Assembly (NCBI GenBank): GCA_902787575.1
Contig: CADAGX010000006.1
Coordinates: forward strand, 1-64,000
DNA length: 64,000 bases
Reading direction: 5' to 3'
DNA from: an uncultured Bacteroidales bacterium
GTDB lineage: Bacteria; Bacteroidota; Bacteroidia; Bacteroidales; Bacteroidaceae
The position numbers were made by a program, and so were the translations under genes. How positions within the stretch are numbered: position 1 is the first letter of the stretch; each line of letters begins with the position of its first letter. Below the pieces are notes generated by a model, which was not told the DNA's origin, ran no database searches, and saw only the letters and a program-made list of their open reading frames with translations. Of the stretch, positions 43,249 through 51,660 are shown piece by piece.

Positions 43249-43363
43249 TGCCACGCGTGGCACGACGAAATGCGACACGTAGTTTCTGAAAATCTACACG
43301 TCGCGTGAGACGCTGCCACACATAGTTTTTTAGCCGGCACGTGAAGCAGGGTGCCTGGCACAC
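43249..43363 (-). repeat. Six-unit array of 21-22 bp repeats with GTGTnGCA-like core
   Basis: Read on the minus strand, GTG-containing cores begin at 43363 (GTGTGCCA), 43340 (GTGCCG), 43321 (GTGTGGCA), 43299 (GTGTAGAT), 43278 (GTGTCGCA) and 43256 (GCGTGGCA). Spacings are 23, 19, 22, 21 and 22 bases. The unit around 43299 contains GCGACGTGTAG, identical to a word at 38.5 kb on the other strand. Confidence 0.75.
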
Positions 43364-43437
43364 CCGTTTTCCGGACTTACAACGGGTCGTATGTGTGCAA
43401 ATTAGACAATTAAACCCATTTTTTTCACCCTTTTGAA

Positions 43438-43487
43438 CAATTATTCGCGCAAATAATTGCGATTTTGCCTAAAACAAGTTAAATTTG
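43438..43487 (+). promoter_or_regulatory. Promoter of the outer-membrane protein gene with upstream palindrome
   Basis: The -7 box TAAATTTG is at 43480-43487 with TTTG 12 bases upstream (43464-43467) and ATTG at the -33 position (43456-43459, 20 bases). CAATTATT (43438-43445) and AATAATTG (43452-43459) form a perfect inverted repeat that overlaps the -33 region, a possible regulator site. Confidence 0.6.
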
Positions 43488-43542
43488 CGCAGAAATAGGA
43501 AAAAGAATTAAACGTATCACCCGTAAAACACAACGAAACATT

Positions 43543-44298
43543 ATGAAGAAGTCACTGCACCTCGTAGCAATCCTCGTGTCGCTGGCCGTATCGTCTGCTG
43601 TGTCGGCACAGACCAACATCTTCAATCATTTCTCCGTGGGCGCCGAATTGGGAACAACGGGCTTCGGCGGCGAAATTGCCGCACCCTGCACCCGTTATGT
43701 CACCTTCCGTGCCGGTATGACCACCATGCCGCGCTTCAGCTACTCCACCGACATTGATTTCGAGAAGAACAACGGAGACGAAGTGGAAGCCGAGATAAAA
43801 GGAAAGTTCTACATGACAGACTTCAAGTTCCTTGTCGATGTACATCCTTTCACACACAGTTCTTTCCATGTGACGGTCGGTGCCTACTTTGGCAAACCCA
43901 ATCTCGTGAAAGTCTGGAATACCAATGACATTACCAAGCCCGGCAATCCAAATGGCTTTGGTCCCGGCGAATATATTGCCATCGGTAACGAACGTGTGAT
44001 GCCCGACGCCAACGGTACGTTGCGTATCAACCTCGAAACCTCGAAATTCAAACCCTATGTGGGCCTCGGTTTCGGCCGTGCCGTGCCCAAGCGCAACAGA
44101 GTAAGCTGTGCTTTCGACCTCGGCGTGCAGTTCTGGGGAAAACCCAAGCTGAAGGCTTATCCGACACTGAACGACGGATGGGTAGAAATAAAGAAAGGTG
44201 ACATCAAGGACGACACGGTGGACGATATTTTCGACGTGAAGGATAAAATCGTTCTCTACCCGGTGATGAATTTCCGCATTTACTTCCGTCCCATCTGA
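43543..44298 (+). CDS. Probable outer-membrane beta-barrel protein
   Basis: The 251-residue product has a signal peptide (about 1-22, ends AVSAQ) and then alternating amphipathic strands (SVGAELGTTGFGGEIA, VTFRAGMTTMPRFSY, FKFLVDVHPF, FHVTVGAYFG, YVGLGFGRAV), ending in a strand with a terminal aromatic region (VMNFRIYFRPI). This is the pattern of a small outer-membrane barrel. No specific family was recognised. It is followed by a lipoprotein gene 59 bases downstream, probably in one operon. Confidence 0.75.
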   Translation: MKKSLHLVAILVSLAVSSAVSAQTNIFNHFSVGAELGTTGFGGEIAAPCTRYVTFRAGMTTMPRFSYSTDIDFEKNNGDEVEAEIKGKFYMTDFKFLVDVHPFTHSSFHVTVGAYFGKPNLVKVWNTNDITKPGNPNGFGPGEYIAIGNERVMPDANGTLRINLETSKFKPYVGLGFGRAVPKRNRVSCAFDLGVQFWGKPKLKAYPTLNDGWVEIKKGDIKDDTVDDIFDVKDKIVLYPVMNFRIYFRPI

Positions 44299-44357
44299 CG
44301 CGAGGAAACCAGAAAACAGAATGACAAAAACGTTTAACTAAATTAAAGAACAGAATT

Positions 44358-45308
44358 ATGAAAAAGCATTTTCTTTATCTTGCACTGATGGCAGGCATGA
44401 CGCTGGGCTTCACAGCTTGCAGCGGAGACGATGACAACGAAGCGAAGGCTCCCGAACTGCCGACGACAAAGCCGCTGGCTCTGGCGAAGCAGGCCGTAGA
44501 ACTCGAATTTACCGCCGATTTGACAGCGCCATTCGAGAAAATCATTCTTACCGAGACCGGCAAGGCACTTCTCAACCGTCGCGAGCTGGCTTCGAACGAT
44601 ACCCGCGCCACTGCCAGCGATGATTATTTTATTGGCACGTATACGGTGAAAGGTAACGTGTATACTATCATCGATAACGTGGGCAACGTTTACTGTACCT
44701 TGAATATTACGCCAAATGCCGCAGGCACCGCCACGGATGTGACGATTAAAATCGGCGATGAGGAAGAAGTAGTTGCAAAAGCCGACGCTGAGGAGAAGAA
44801 CGAAGAAAGCATGACAAATACGCTCTGTCGTGACTGGACAATCGTTTATACTGACCTTCAGTACGAAGCAGACTTTGCCGCCGTTGGTAAGATATTCGGT
44901 CTCGACAAAGACTACGCTCCCAACAGTTTGAACGACGTTCTGAGGTATGCAAAGACGCAGGCAGATATCGACGAAGAGCTCGAGGAAGGAATGGCCATCA
45001 CAGATGTTATCTTCACTCGCAGCGGTTCGTTTATTCTCCTCTTCGAGAACGGAAAATGTTTCGTCGGCGGCTGGCAGTGGGATCAGAAGGTCGGATACAT
45101 CACTTACAAGTGGGAAAACGAAGATATGAAGACCATCTTCGAGAATGAGAACGATTACGGCGACGCTACCGCAGTCTTCGGCACCGGAACCTTGAAGAAA
45201 GTTACTTATTACACGCTGACGCTGAAGTCCGACAACATTACGAACAAGAAGAACGGCAAGGACGAAAAGTACAAAGTGTCCATCACATTCTTCCTGAGAG
45301 AGAAATAA
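44358..45308 (+). CDS. Hypothetical lipoprotein
   Basis: The 316-residue product has a lipoprotein signal (GMTLGFTAC, Cys21) followed by SGDDDNE, an acidic stretch typical of surface-exposed Bacteroidetes lipoproteins. The rest is rich in short beta segments (DYFIGTYTVKGNVYTII, GSFILLFENGKCFVGGW) and an acidic helical insert with many Glu/Lys/Asp. No family was recognised. Its composition is more AT-rich than most genes in this window. A strong terminator follows, closing the unit with the upstream barrel gene. Confidence 0.75.
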   Translation: MKKHFLYLALMAGMTLGFTACSGDDDNEAKAPELPTTKPLALAKQAVELEFTADLTAPFEKIILTETGKALLNRRELASNDTRATASDDYFIGTYTVKGNVYTIIDNVGNVYCTLNITPNAAGTATDVTIKIGDEEEVVAKADAEEKNEESMTNTLCRDWTIVYTDLQYEADFAAVGKIFGLDKDYAPNSLNDVLRYAKTQADIDEELEEGMAITDVIFTRSGSFILLFENGKCFVGGWQWDQKVGYITYKWENEDMKTIFENENDYGDATAVFGTGTLKKVTYYTLTLKSDNITNKKNGKDEKYKVSITFFLREK

Positions 45309-45340
45309 AGAAGATTCTTGCGGTCGGAAGACCGACACAG

Positions 45341-45379
45341 GACGGGAGGCACATGTCGTGCCTCCCGTCGTTTTTTTAT
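45341..45379 (+). terminator. Terminator after the lipoprotein gene
   Basis: GACGGGAGGCAC (45341-45352) pairs perfectly with GTGCCTCCCGTC (45358-45369), followed by a seven-base T-run. A small hairpin CGGTC/GACCG (45321-45334) precedes it. Confidence 0.92.
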
Positions 45380-45500
45380 TCCAGCCCGTGGAAACTTTTA
45401 TTCCTGCCCGTGAGAAAAAATTTCCTACACGTGGTTTCGGCAAAACTGCGTGCAGATATTTCAGAAACCACGCGCAAATATTGAATCGCGGGTTGTGAAA
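45380..45500 (+). repeat. About six degenerate 21-22 bp repeats upstream of purL
   Basis: Cores begin at 45388 (GTGGAAA), 45410 (GTGAGAAA), 45431 (GTGGTTT), 45450 (GTGCAG), 45472 (GCGCAAA) and 45495 (GTGAAA), with spacings of 22, 21, 19, 22 and 23. The first two units share TTCCTGCCCGTG-type words. The array runs from the terminator to the purL promoter. Confidence 0.6.
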
Positions 45501-45524
45501 TCTGAATAATTTGTCGTATCTTTG
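45501..45524 (+). promoter_or_regulatory. Promoter of purL
   Basis: The -7 box TATCTTTG is at 45517-45524, with TCTG 12 bases upstream (45501-45504) and a weak GTTG at the -33 position. The start codon is 27 bases downstream. No purine riboswitch-like fold was noticed. Confidence 0.6.
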
Positions 45525-45551
45525 TGGGCAAATACATTCAACCCAAGAAAT

Positions 45552-48500
45552 ATGACGATTACTTTCTTCCAGACGCCCTCGGGCAGCATCATTGCCACGC
45601 AGAGCAAGTCGGCCCTCCAGACCGCAGAAACGGAAAAACTATGTTGGCTCTACGGCGGTGCCAAGGCTCTCGCCGAGGGTTCTCTCAGCGGCTATTTCGT
45701 AGGCCCACGTCGCGAAATGATAACGCCGTGGAGCACAAACGCCGTGGAGATTACTCAGAATATGGCCATCACAGGCATCATGCGAATTGAGGAGTTCTTC
45801 CCCGTAGAAAGTGCCGAGGCAGAATTCGACCCCATGCTGCAGCGAATGTACAACGGGCTGGACCAGCAGATTTTCAGCGTGGACATAAAGCCGGCTCCGA
45901 TACGTCACATCGAGGATTTGGAAGCCTACAACGAGGCTGAGGGCCTTGCCCTCTCGCCCGAGGAGATAGCGTATCTGCGTGGCGTCGAGCAGCAGCTGGG
46001 CCGCCGGCTTACGGACAGTGAAGTGTTTGGCTTCGCACAGATAAACAGCGAGCACTGCCGCCACAAAATCTTTGGCGGCACTTTCATCATCGACGGGCAG
46101 GAAAAGGAAAGCAGCCTCTTCCAGTTGATAAAGCGCACTACGCAGGAGAATCCGCATCACATCATATCGGCGTACAAAGACAACGTAGCCTTCGCACAAG
46201 GCCCCGTGGTGGAGCAATTCGCGCCCGAGAATCACGCCACGAGCGACTGGTTCCGTGTAAAGGACATCGAGAGCGTGATAAGCCTGAAGGCCGAAACGCA
46301 CAATTTCCCCACCACAGTGGAACCGTTCAACGGCGCCAGCACAGGTACCGGCGGTGAGATTCGCGACCGCATGGGCGGTGGCACCGGCAGCTGGCCCATC
46401 GCCGGCACGGCCGTGTATATGACCAGTTATCCCGAAGGCGGCACGATGGAGCGCCGCCCGTGGCTCTATCAGACTCCCGAGCAGATTCTCATCAAGGCAA
46501 GCAACGGCGCCAGCGATTTCGGCAACAAATTCGGCCAGCCGCTGGTGGCAGGTTCGGTGCTGACCTTCGAACACGAGGAAAACGGCGAGAAGTATGGCTA
46601 CGACAAAGTGATAATGCTGGCCGGCGGCGTGGGGTACGGCACGAAACGCGACTGCCTGAAGGGAACGCCACAGAAAGGGAACAAGATTGTGGTGGTAGGC
46701 GGCGACAACTATCGCATCGGCTTGGGCGGCGGCAGCGTGTCGAGCGTAGAGACCGGACGCTACAGCAGCGGCATAGAACTCAACGCAGTGCAGCGCGCAA
46801 ACCCCGAAATGCAGAAACGTGCCAACAATCTGGTGCGCGCCCTCTGTGAGGAGGACGTAAATCCCGTGGTGTCGATTCACGACCACGGGTCGGCCGGGCA
46901 CGTGAATTGCCTCTCGGAGTTGGTTGAGGAGTGTGGCGGCCTGATTGATATGAGCAAACTGCCTGTCGGCGACCCGACGCTTTCGGCAAAAGAACTCATC
47001 GCAAACGAAAGTCAGGAGCGCATGGGCCTGCTCATCGACGAGCGGCATATCGAACACGTGCGGCAGATTGCCGAGCGCGAACGTGCACCGCTCTACGTGG
47101 TGGGCGAGACAACCGGCGATGCGCACTTTGCTTTCCAGCAGGCCGACGGCGTGCGACCCTTCGATCTCGACGTGGCGCAAATGTTCGGACACTCACCAAA
47201 GACCGTGATGAAGGACGAAACCGTCACTCGTACATACGAAAATGCGACTTATACGCCCGATTCCATCGCCGACAAGCTGGAGCGCGTGCTGCGCCTCGAG
47301 GCCGTGGCTTGCAAAGATTGGCTCACCAACAAGGTGGACCGCTCCGTCACCGGAAAAGTGGCGCGTCAGCAGTGCCAAGGCGAACTTCAGTTGCCGCTTT
47401 CGGACTGTGGCGTCGTGGCGCTCGACTATCGTGGCCGCAAAGGCATAGCCACTGCTCTGGGTCACGCACCGCAGGCTGCACTGGCTGACCCGGCAGCAGG
47501 CTCCGTGCTGAGCGTGGCAGAGTCGCTGACAAACCTCGTTTGGGCACCGCTGGAGGAGAAACTCGACAGCGTCAGCCTTAGTGCCAACTGGATGTGGCCG
47601 TGCCGTGCACAGAAAGGCGAGGACGCCCGTCTGTATCAGGCTGTCGAAGCATTGTCCGACTTCTGCTGCCAGCTGCAAATCAACGTGCCGACGGGCAAGG
47701 ACTCGCTGTCGATGACACAGAAGTATCCCAACGGCGAGAAGATTGTATCGCCCGGCACCGTCATCGTGAGCAGCGGCGGATTGGTTTCTGACATACGCAA
47801 AGTGGTTTCTCCCGTGCTGGCCGACGAGCCTCGCAGCGCGCTCTATCATATCGACTTCTCGTTTGATGCACTGCGACTGGGCGGAAGTGCGCTGGCACAG
47901 AGCATGGGACGCGTTGGCTCGGATGTCCCCACCGTGACGAACGCCGAATATTTCCGCGACGCGTTCGACGCTGTGCAAGACTGCGTGCGGCGTGGTCTCC
48001 TTTTGGCTGGCCACGACATCAGCGCGGGCGGACTTGTGACGACGCTGCTCGAGATGTGCTTCGCCAACACGCATGGCGGCATCAAATTGAACCTTGTGAA
48101 TATCGACGAGACAGATATCGTGAAGATTCTCTTTGCCGAGAATCCCGGCGTCGTGGTGCAGGTTTCTACCCAGCACGAGGCAGAGTTCAAGAAACTCATG
48201 GACGAAGCCGGCGTGGCATACGCCTATATCGGAGTTCCGCAGCGCGAACGCTTTCTTAGCATACGCAAGGGCGAGCAGCAGGAGGTGCTGGACATCGACC
48301 ATCTGCGCGACGTATGGTACGAAACGTCGCACCGCCTCGACCGCAAGCAGAGCCGGAACGGCAAGGCCGACGAACGCTTCCAGAACTACAAGCGGCAGCC
48401 GCTCGAATGGCTGCTGCCCAAAAAGTTCACGGGCAAGCTGAAACAATATGGCATCAACGCCGACCGACGCGAGCCGACAGGCCTTCACGCTGCCATCATA

Positions 48501-49247
48501 CGCGAAAAAGGTACAAACGGCGAGCGCGAAATGGCCTACATGCTATATCTGGCCGGATTCGACGTGAAGGATGTGATGATGACGGACCTCATCAGCGGCC
48601 GTGAGACGCTCGACGATGTGAACTTCATCGTCTTCTGCGGCGGATTCTCGAACAGCGATGTGCTCGGCTCGGCCAAGGGATGGGCCGGTGCCTTCCTTTA
48701 TAATCCGAAAGCCAAAGAGACGTTGGATCGTTTCTACGCGCGGCAGGACACCCTGTCGTTGGGCGTTTGCAACGGATGTCAGTTAATGGTGGAACTCGGA
48801 CTCGTGGGCGGCGGCAAGACGAAGGCCCGGATGCTGCACAACGACTCGCACAAGTTCGAATCGGGCTTCGTGGGACTTACGGTGCAGCCCAACGAAAGCA
48901 TCCTGCTGCGCACGCTTGCCGGTGCTAAGTTGGGCATTTGGGTGGCTCACGGCGAAGGGAAATTCTCGCTGCCGGGCAACGAGAAAGACTGGAACGTAGT
49001 GCTGAAATATTCCCACGAGGGCTATCCTGCCAATCCTAATGGCAGCGACTTTGCCACTGCGGGCATTTGTTCGGCCGACGGCCGTCATCTGGCCATGATG
49101 CCACATCTGGAGCGTGCCTTCTACCCGTGGCAATGCGGATGCTACCCCGAGTCGCGACGGCTGACGGACGAGGTGACGCCATGGATTGAAGCCTTCGTAA
49201 ATGCTCGCGAATGGGTGAAGAAGCAGAAACAAGGCGCGGGGAAATAA
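45552..49247 (+). CDS. purL: Phosphoribosylformylglycinamidine synthase (large, single-chain form)
   Basis: Fourth step of purine synthesis: converts FGAR, glutamine and ATP to FGAM. The 1231-residue length is that of the fused form, with the N-terminal PurS-like part, two AIR-synthase-like halves (FGFAQINSEHCRHK, then HNFPTTVEPFNGASTGTGGEIRD split over the active site; GHDISAGGLVTTLLEM in the second half) and a C-terminal class I glutamine amidotransferase with the catalytic Cys in LGVCNGCQ. The ATG at 45552 matches the promoter spacing. A strong hairpin follows the stop. Confidence 0.96.
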   Translation: MTITFFQTPSGSIIATQSKSALQTAETEKLCWLYGGAKALAEGSLSGYFVGPRREMITPWSTNAVEITQNMAITGIMRIEEFFPVESAEAEFDPMLQRMYNGLDQQIFSVDIKPAPIRHIEDLEAYNEAEGLALSPEEIAYLRGVEQQLGRRLTDSEVFGFAQINSEHCRHKIFGGTFIIDGQEKESSLFQLIKRTTQENPHHIISAYKDNVAFAQGPVVEQFAPENHATSDWFRVKDIESVISLKAETHNFPTTVEPFNGASTGTGGEIRDRMGGGTGSWPIAGTAVYMTSYPEGGTMERRPWLYQTPEQILIKASNGASDFGNKFGQPLVAGSVLTFEHEENGEKYGYDKVIMLAGGVGYGTKRDCLKGTPQKGNKIVVVGGDNYRIGLGGGSVSSVETGRYSSGIELNAVQRANPEMQKRANNLVRALCEEDVNPVVSIHDHGSAGHVNCLSELVEECGGLIDMSKLPVGDPTLSAKELIANESQERMGLLIDERHIEHVRQIAERERAPLYVVGETTGDAHFAFQQADGVRPFDLDVAQMFGHSPKTVMKDETVTRTYENATYTPDSIADKLERVLRLEAVACKDWLTNKVDRSVTGKVARQQCQGELQLPLSDCGVVALDYRGRKGIATALGHAPQAALADPAAGSVLSVAESLTNLVWAPLEEKLDSVSLSANWMWPCRAQKGEDARLYQAVEALSDFCCQLQINVPTGKDSLSMTQKYPNGEKIVSPGTVIVSSGGLVSDIRKVVSPVLADEPRSALYHIDFSFDALRLGGSALAQSMGRVGSDVPTVTNAEYFRDAFDAVQDCVRRGLLLAGHDISAGGLVTTLLEMCFANTHGGIKLNLVNIDETDIVKILFAENPGVVVQVSTQHEAEFKKLMDEAGVAYAYIGVPQRERFLSIRKGEQQEVLDIDHLRDVWYETSHRLDRKQSRNGKADERFQNYKRQPLEWLLPKKFTGKLKQYGINADRREPTGLHAAIIREKGTNGEREMAYMLYLAGFDVKDVMMTDLISGRETLDDVNFIVFCGGFSNSDVLGSAKGWAGAFLYNPKAKETLDRFYARQDTLSLGVCNGCQLMVELGLVGGGKTKARMLHNDSHKFESGFVGLTVQPNESILLRTLAGAKLGIWVAHGEGKFSLPGNEKDWNVVLKYSHEGYPANPNGSDFATAGICSADGRHLAMMPHLERAFYPWQCGCYPESRRLTDEVTPWIEAFVNAREWVKKQKQGAGK

Positions 49248-49266
49248 AACCGAAGGTCGGAGACAG

Positions 49267-49306
49267 CATGCCGAGGCCGGCCCTCAGAATCCGGCCTCGA
49301 CGGCAT
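49267..49306 (+). repeat. Hairpin between purL and the chromate-transporter genes
   Basis: CGAGGCCGG (49272-49280) pairs perfectly with CCGGCCTCG (49291-49299), extended by ATGCC/GGCAT with a small bulge. No T-run follows, so this may be an mRNA-stabilising or attenuating hairpin rather than a full terminator. Confidence 0.55.
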
Positions 49307-49331
49307 CCGAAAACAGAACGCGAGACGTTGC

Positions 49332-49859
49332 ATGGAACTCTTCATAACTTTTTTTCGCATCGGCCTTTTTACCATTGGCGGCGGTTACGCCATGATTCCC
49401 CTCATCGAGGAACAGGTGGTTCGACGCAAGCAATGGCTCAGTTCGGCTGAGCTAATGGACCTTATCGCGGTTGCGCAGTCGTGTCCTGGCATCTTCGCCG
49501 TAAATATCAGCATCTTCGTGGGCTACAAACGACGTGGGCTATGGGGTGCTTTCATGGGCACGCTGGGTACGGTTATGCCGTCGTTTCTCATCATTCTTGC
49601 CATCGCGCTCATTTTCCAGCAGTATCGCCAGAATCCTTACGTCGAGCGGATTTTCCGCGGCATCAGGCCGGCAGTGGTGGCGCTTATCGCCGCACCCGTG
49701 TTTCGCATGGCCCAGAGTGCAAAGATCAACCGCTACAATGTGTGGATTCCTGCCGTGGCAGCGCTGGCGATATGGCTGCTGGGTGTCAGTCCCATCTATG
49801 TTATTCTGATTGCCGGCATGGGAGGCTACGTCTATGGCCAGTACATTAAAAACGAGTGA
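49332..49859 (+). CDS. Chromate transporter, first half-size subunit (CHR family)
   Basis: The 175-residue product has the CHR-domain start FFRIGLFTIGGGYAMIPLI, the conserved QSCPGIFAVNISIFVGYKRRG block, and about five hydrophobic helices. It represents one half of a ChrA-type carrier. The second half is the next gene, 44 bases downstream. Chromate or sulfate-like anion export is the family activity; in anaerobic gut-type bacteria the true substrate is uncertain. Confidence 0.9.
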   Translation: MELFITFFRIGLFTIGGGYAMIPLIEEQVVRRKQWLSSAELMDLIAVAQSCPGIFAVNISIFVGYKRRGLWGAFMGTLGTVMPSFLIILAIALIFQQYRQNPYVERIFRGIRPAVVALIAAPVFRMAQSAKINRYNVWIPAVAALAIWLLGVSPIYVILIAGMGGYVYGQYIKNE

Positions 49860-49903
49860 CGCGTGGCAACTTTGAATAGCACACACAGCAAAATATTTTC
49901 TGC

Positions 49904-50482
49904 ATGATACTTTTATTCCTTCGTCTCTTCTGGACTTTCTTTCTGATAGGTCTTTTCGGCTTTGGCGGCGGCTACGCCATGATTTCCATGATTCAGGGAG
50001 AAATCGTGACGCACTACCATTGGCTTACGATGGGCGAGTTCACTGATATCGTGGCCATCAGCCAGAGTACGCCGGGTCCCATCGGTATCAACAGCGCCAC
50101 CTATGTGGGCTACACCAGCATAATAAATGCCGGCTACAGCCACGCTTGGGGCGTGCTCGGCTCGTTTGTGGCCAGCTTTGCTGTGGTATTGCCCAGTTTC
50201 GTGCTTATGATTCTCATTAGCAAGTTCCTGCTCAAGTATTACACGCATCCCGCCGTGGAAAATACGTTTGCTGGCCTGCGTCCCGCAGTTGTCGGCCTAC
50301 TTGCCGCAGCCGCTTTGTTACTTATGAACGCCGAGAACTTCAGCAGCTACGCCGAGTCGCCGTGGCAATTCTGCATTAGCGTGGCAATCTTTGCCTTCGC
50401 ATTCATCAGTCAGCGTGTCTATAAGATGAATCCCATACACATTTTGCTGCTTTGCGGAATAGCCGGGCTGATTCTCTTCTGA
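49904..50482 (+). CDS. Chromate transporter, second half-size subunit (CHR family)
   Basis: The 192-residue product begins LFWTFFLIGLFGFGGGYAMIS and has the QSTPGPIGINSATYVGY block, homologous to the first gene of the pair. The two proteins probably form a heterodimer replacing a single fused ChrA. It ends before a bidirectional terminator. Confidence 0.9.
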   Translation: MILLFLRLFWTFFLIGLFGFGGGYAMISMIQGEIVTHYHWLTMGEFTDIVAISQSTPGPIGINSATYVGYTSIINAGYSHAWGVLGSFVASFAVVLPSFVLMILISKFLLKYYTHPAVENTFAGLRPAVVGLLAAAALLLMNAENFSSYAESPWQFCISVAIFAFAFISQRVYKMNPIHILLLCGIAGLILF

Positions 50483-50510
50483 GGCAGTACGCGCTGTAGG
50501 GGTACACAAA

Positions 50511-50556
50511 AAAGCCGGAGGCTGACGGATGAAGACAGCCTCCGGCACATTTTTTT
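50511..50556. terminator. Bidirectional terminator between converging units
   Basis: GCCGGAGGCTG (50514-50524) and CAGCCTCCGGC (50536-50546) form a perfect 11-bp stem. A T-run follows on the plus strand and an A-run precedes it (a T-run on the minus strand), so it can stop the chromate-transporter and the DUF5606 transcripts. Confidence 0.9.
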
Positions 50557-50565
50557 CTTGCGGAC

Positions 50566-51030
50566 TTAGGCTTTTGCGTCGTCGGACGCAGCTTTTTCGC
50601 GGTCGGCGATGTTGTCGCCCTGTGTCTCCTGCAGCGACTCGTCGAAGTCGGTGATGCCATTTTCGAGCAGCAGGTTGTACCACGTAAGCAGCTTCTTCAT
50701 GTCGCTGGGATAAACGCGGTCGCGGTCAAATTCGGGCAGCACTTCTGCCACGTAGGCCGTCAGTTCCTGCTTTGTGGCCTTACGTGGGTCGAGCGACGTA
50801 GGGCCGCCGTTTTCTTTCTGCTGTATGTTTTTCATAACCTGACGCAGCGGCACTTCCTCTGTGTCGGTGTACATGGCGATGTCCGACAGCGAGATTACGC
50901 GGTCGGTGGCGAAGACTGGCATGCGCTTGTGCTCTGCATCGAGCGTTTCTACGATGAGATTGCTGTTGCCACGGGACACAAGTTTGTAGAGTCCCGGCTT
51001 TCCGGAGATGGCTAAGATTGTTTCTAACAT
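50566..51030 (-). CDS. DUF5606 family protein
   Basis: The 154-residue product begins LETILAISGKPGLYKLVSRGN, the typical start of DUF5606, a Bacteroidetes family. A small beta-rich N-terminal domain (about 1-75) is followed by a helical C-terminal part (about 95-135) and an acidic, probably disordered tail. It is cytoplasmic by sequence. The ATG at 51030 is preferred over one 12 bases upstream. It lies just downstream of coaE on the same strand; a repeat array fills the gap. Confidence 0.85.
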   Translation of the reverse strand: MLETILAISGKPGLYKLVSRGNSNLIVETLDAEHKRMPVFATDRVISLSDIAMYTDTEEVPLRQVMKNIQQKENGGPTSLDPRKATKQELTAYVAEVLPEFDRDRVYPSDMKKLLTWYNLLLENGITDFDESLQETQGDNIADREKAASDDAKA

Positions 51031-51055
51031 ATTATTTTGCATTTAAAAATTTGTA

Positions 51056-51130
51056 ACGTGTGAAAATTATTTTTCCTCGTGTAGCAATTCCGATACGACG
51101 TGTCGCAACTGTGGCAACAACGTGTCGCAT
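51056..51130. repeat. Four 21-22 bp repeats spanning the end of coaE
   Basis: Plus-strand cores start at 51058 (GTGTGA), 51079 (GTGTAG), 51100 (GTGTCG) and 51122 (GTGTCG), with spacings of 21, 21 and 22. The last three lie inside the coaE reading frame, where a 21-base unit equals seven codons and gives a Leu-rich heptad pattern. Confidence 0.7.
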
Positions 51131-51660
51131 CCTTCGCTGTCATTCGTGACAATGTAGTCGGCACGCTGTCGCTGTTCGGCCTTCTGGTGTGCCATGCGCG
51201 CTTCCACCTGTGCCTGTGTGGCTCCATCGCGCTGCATTGCACGGCGCAGGCGTGTCTGTGTCGGTGCCTCCACGCAGAGTGTGGCGTCGAGACCCTCGTG
51301 AAATCCGCTCTCGAAGAGGATGGCGCTCTCCACCGCAGCCAGTGGTGCCGTCTGCCGGGCGAGCCATTGCTCCAAGTCGCGGCGAACAGCAGGGTGGACC
51401 AGTGCGTTTACCGCCTGCGCATGCGTCGCATCGCCGAAAATGTAGGCTGCCAGCACACGTCGCTGCAAGTGGCCTTCGGCATCGTACACCTGTGGACCGG
51501 CCAACTGCGTGAGGGCGCTTCGCAGCTGTGCGTCGTCCTCCTCGAGCCGTTTGGCCGCAGCATCGCAATCATAGACCGGTATGCCCCAATGCTCGCTGAG
51601 CAACCGAGAGACATAACTCTTGCCGCTGCCGATGCCACCTGTGATGCCCAGCAGTTTCAT
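51067..51660 (-). CDS. coaE: Dephospho-CoA kinase
   Basis: Last enzyme of coenzyme A synthesis. The 197-residue product has the P-loop GITGGIGSGKS, the DCDAAAKRL motif, and the LFESGF block. The C-terminus (about residues 178-197, TLLPQLRHVVSELLHEEK) is encoded by a 21-22 bp repeat array, so its end may have been replaced or extended by repeats. It overlaps the preceding ybbR gene by four bases. Confidence 0.94.
   Translation of the reverse strand: MKLLGITGGIGSGKSYVSRLLSEHWGIPVYDCDAAAKRLEEDDAQLRSALTQLAGPQVYDAEGHLQRRVLAAYIFGDATHAQAVNALVHPAVRRDLEQWLARQTAPLAAVESAILFESGFHEGLDATLCVEAPTQTRLRRAMQRDGATQAQVEARMAHQKAEQRQRADYIVTNDSEGCDTLLPQLRHVVSELLHEEK

Larger units (their letters stand above)
43160..43542. 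other. Intergenic spacer (about 380 bp) with terminator, repeat array and promoter
   Basis: It holds the glucokinase terminator, then six minus-oriented units of the 21-22 bp CGTGT-core repeats (43249-43363), then an AT-rich part with an inverted repeat and a promoter for the next gene. No coding frame is credible. Confidence 0.7.

Noticed and set aside
43249..43363. CRISPR array
   Set aside because: Units are short, degenerate and lack separate unique spacers; no cas genes are in the window.
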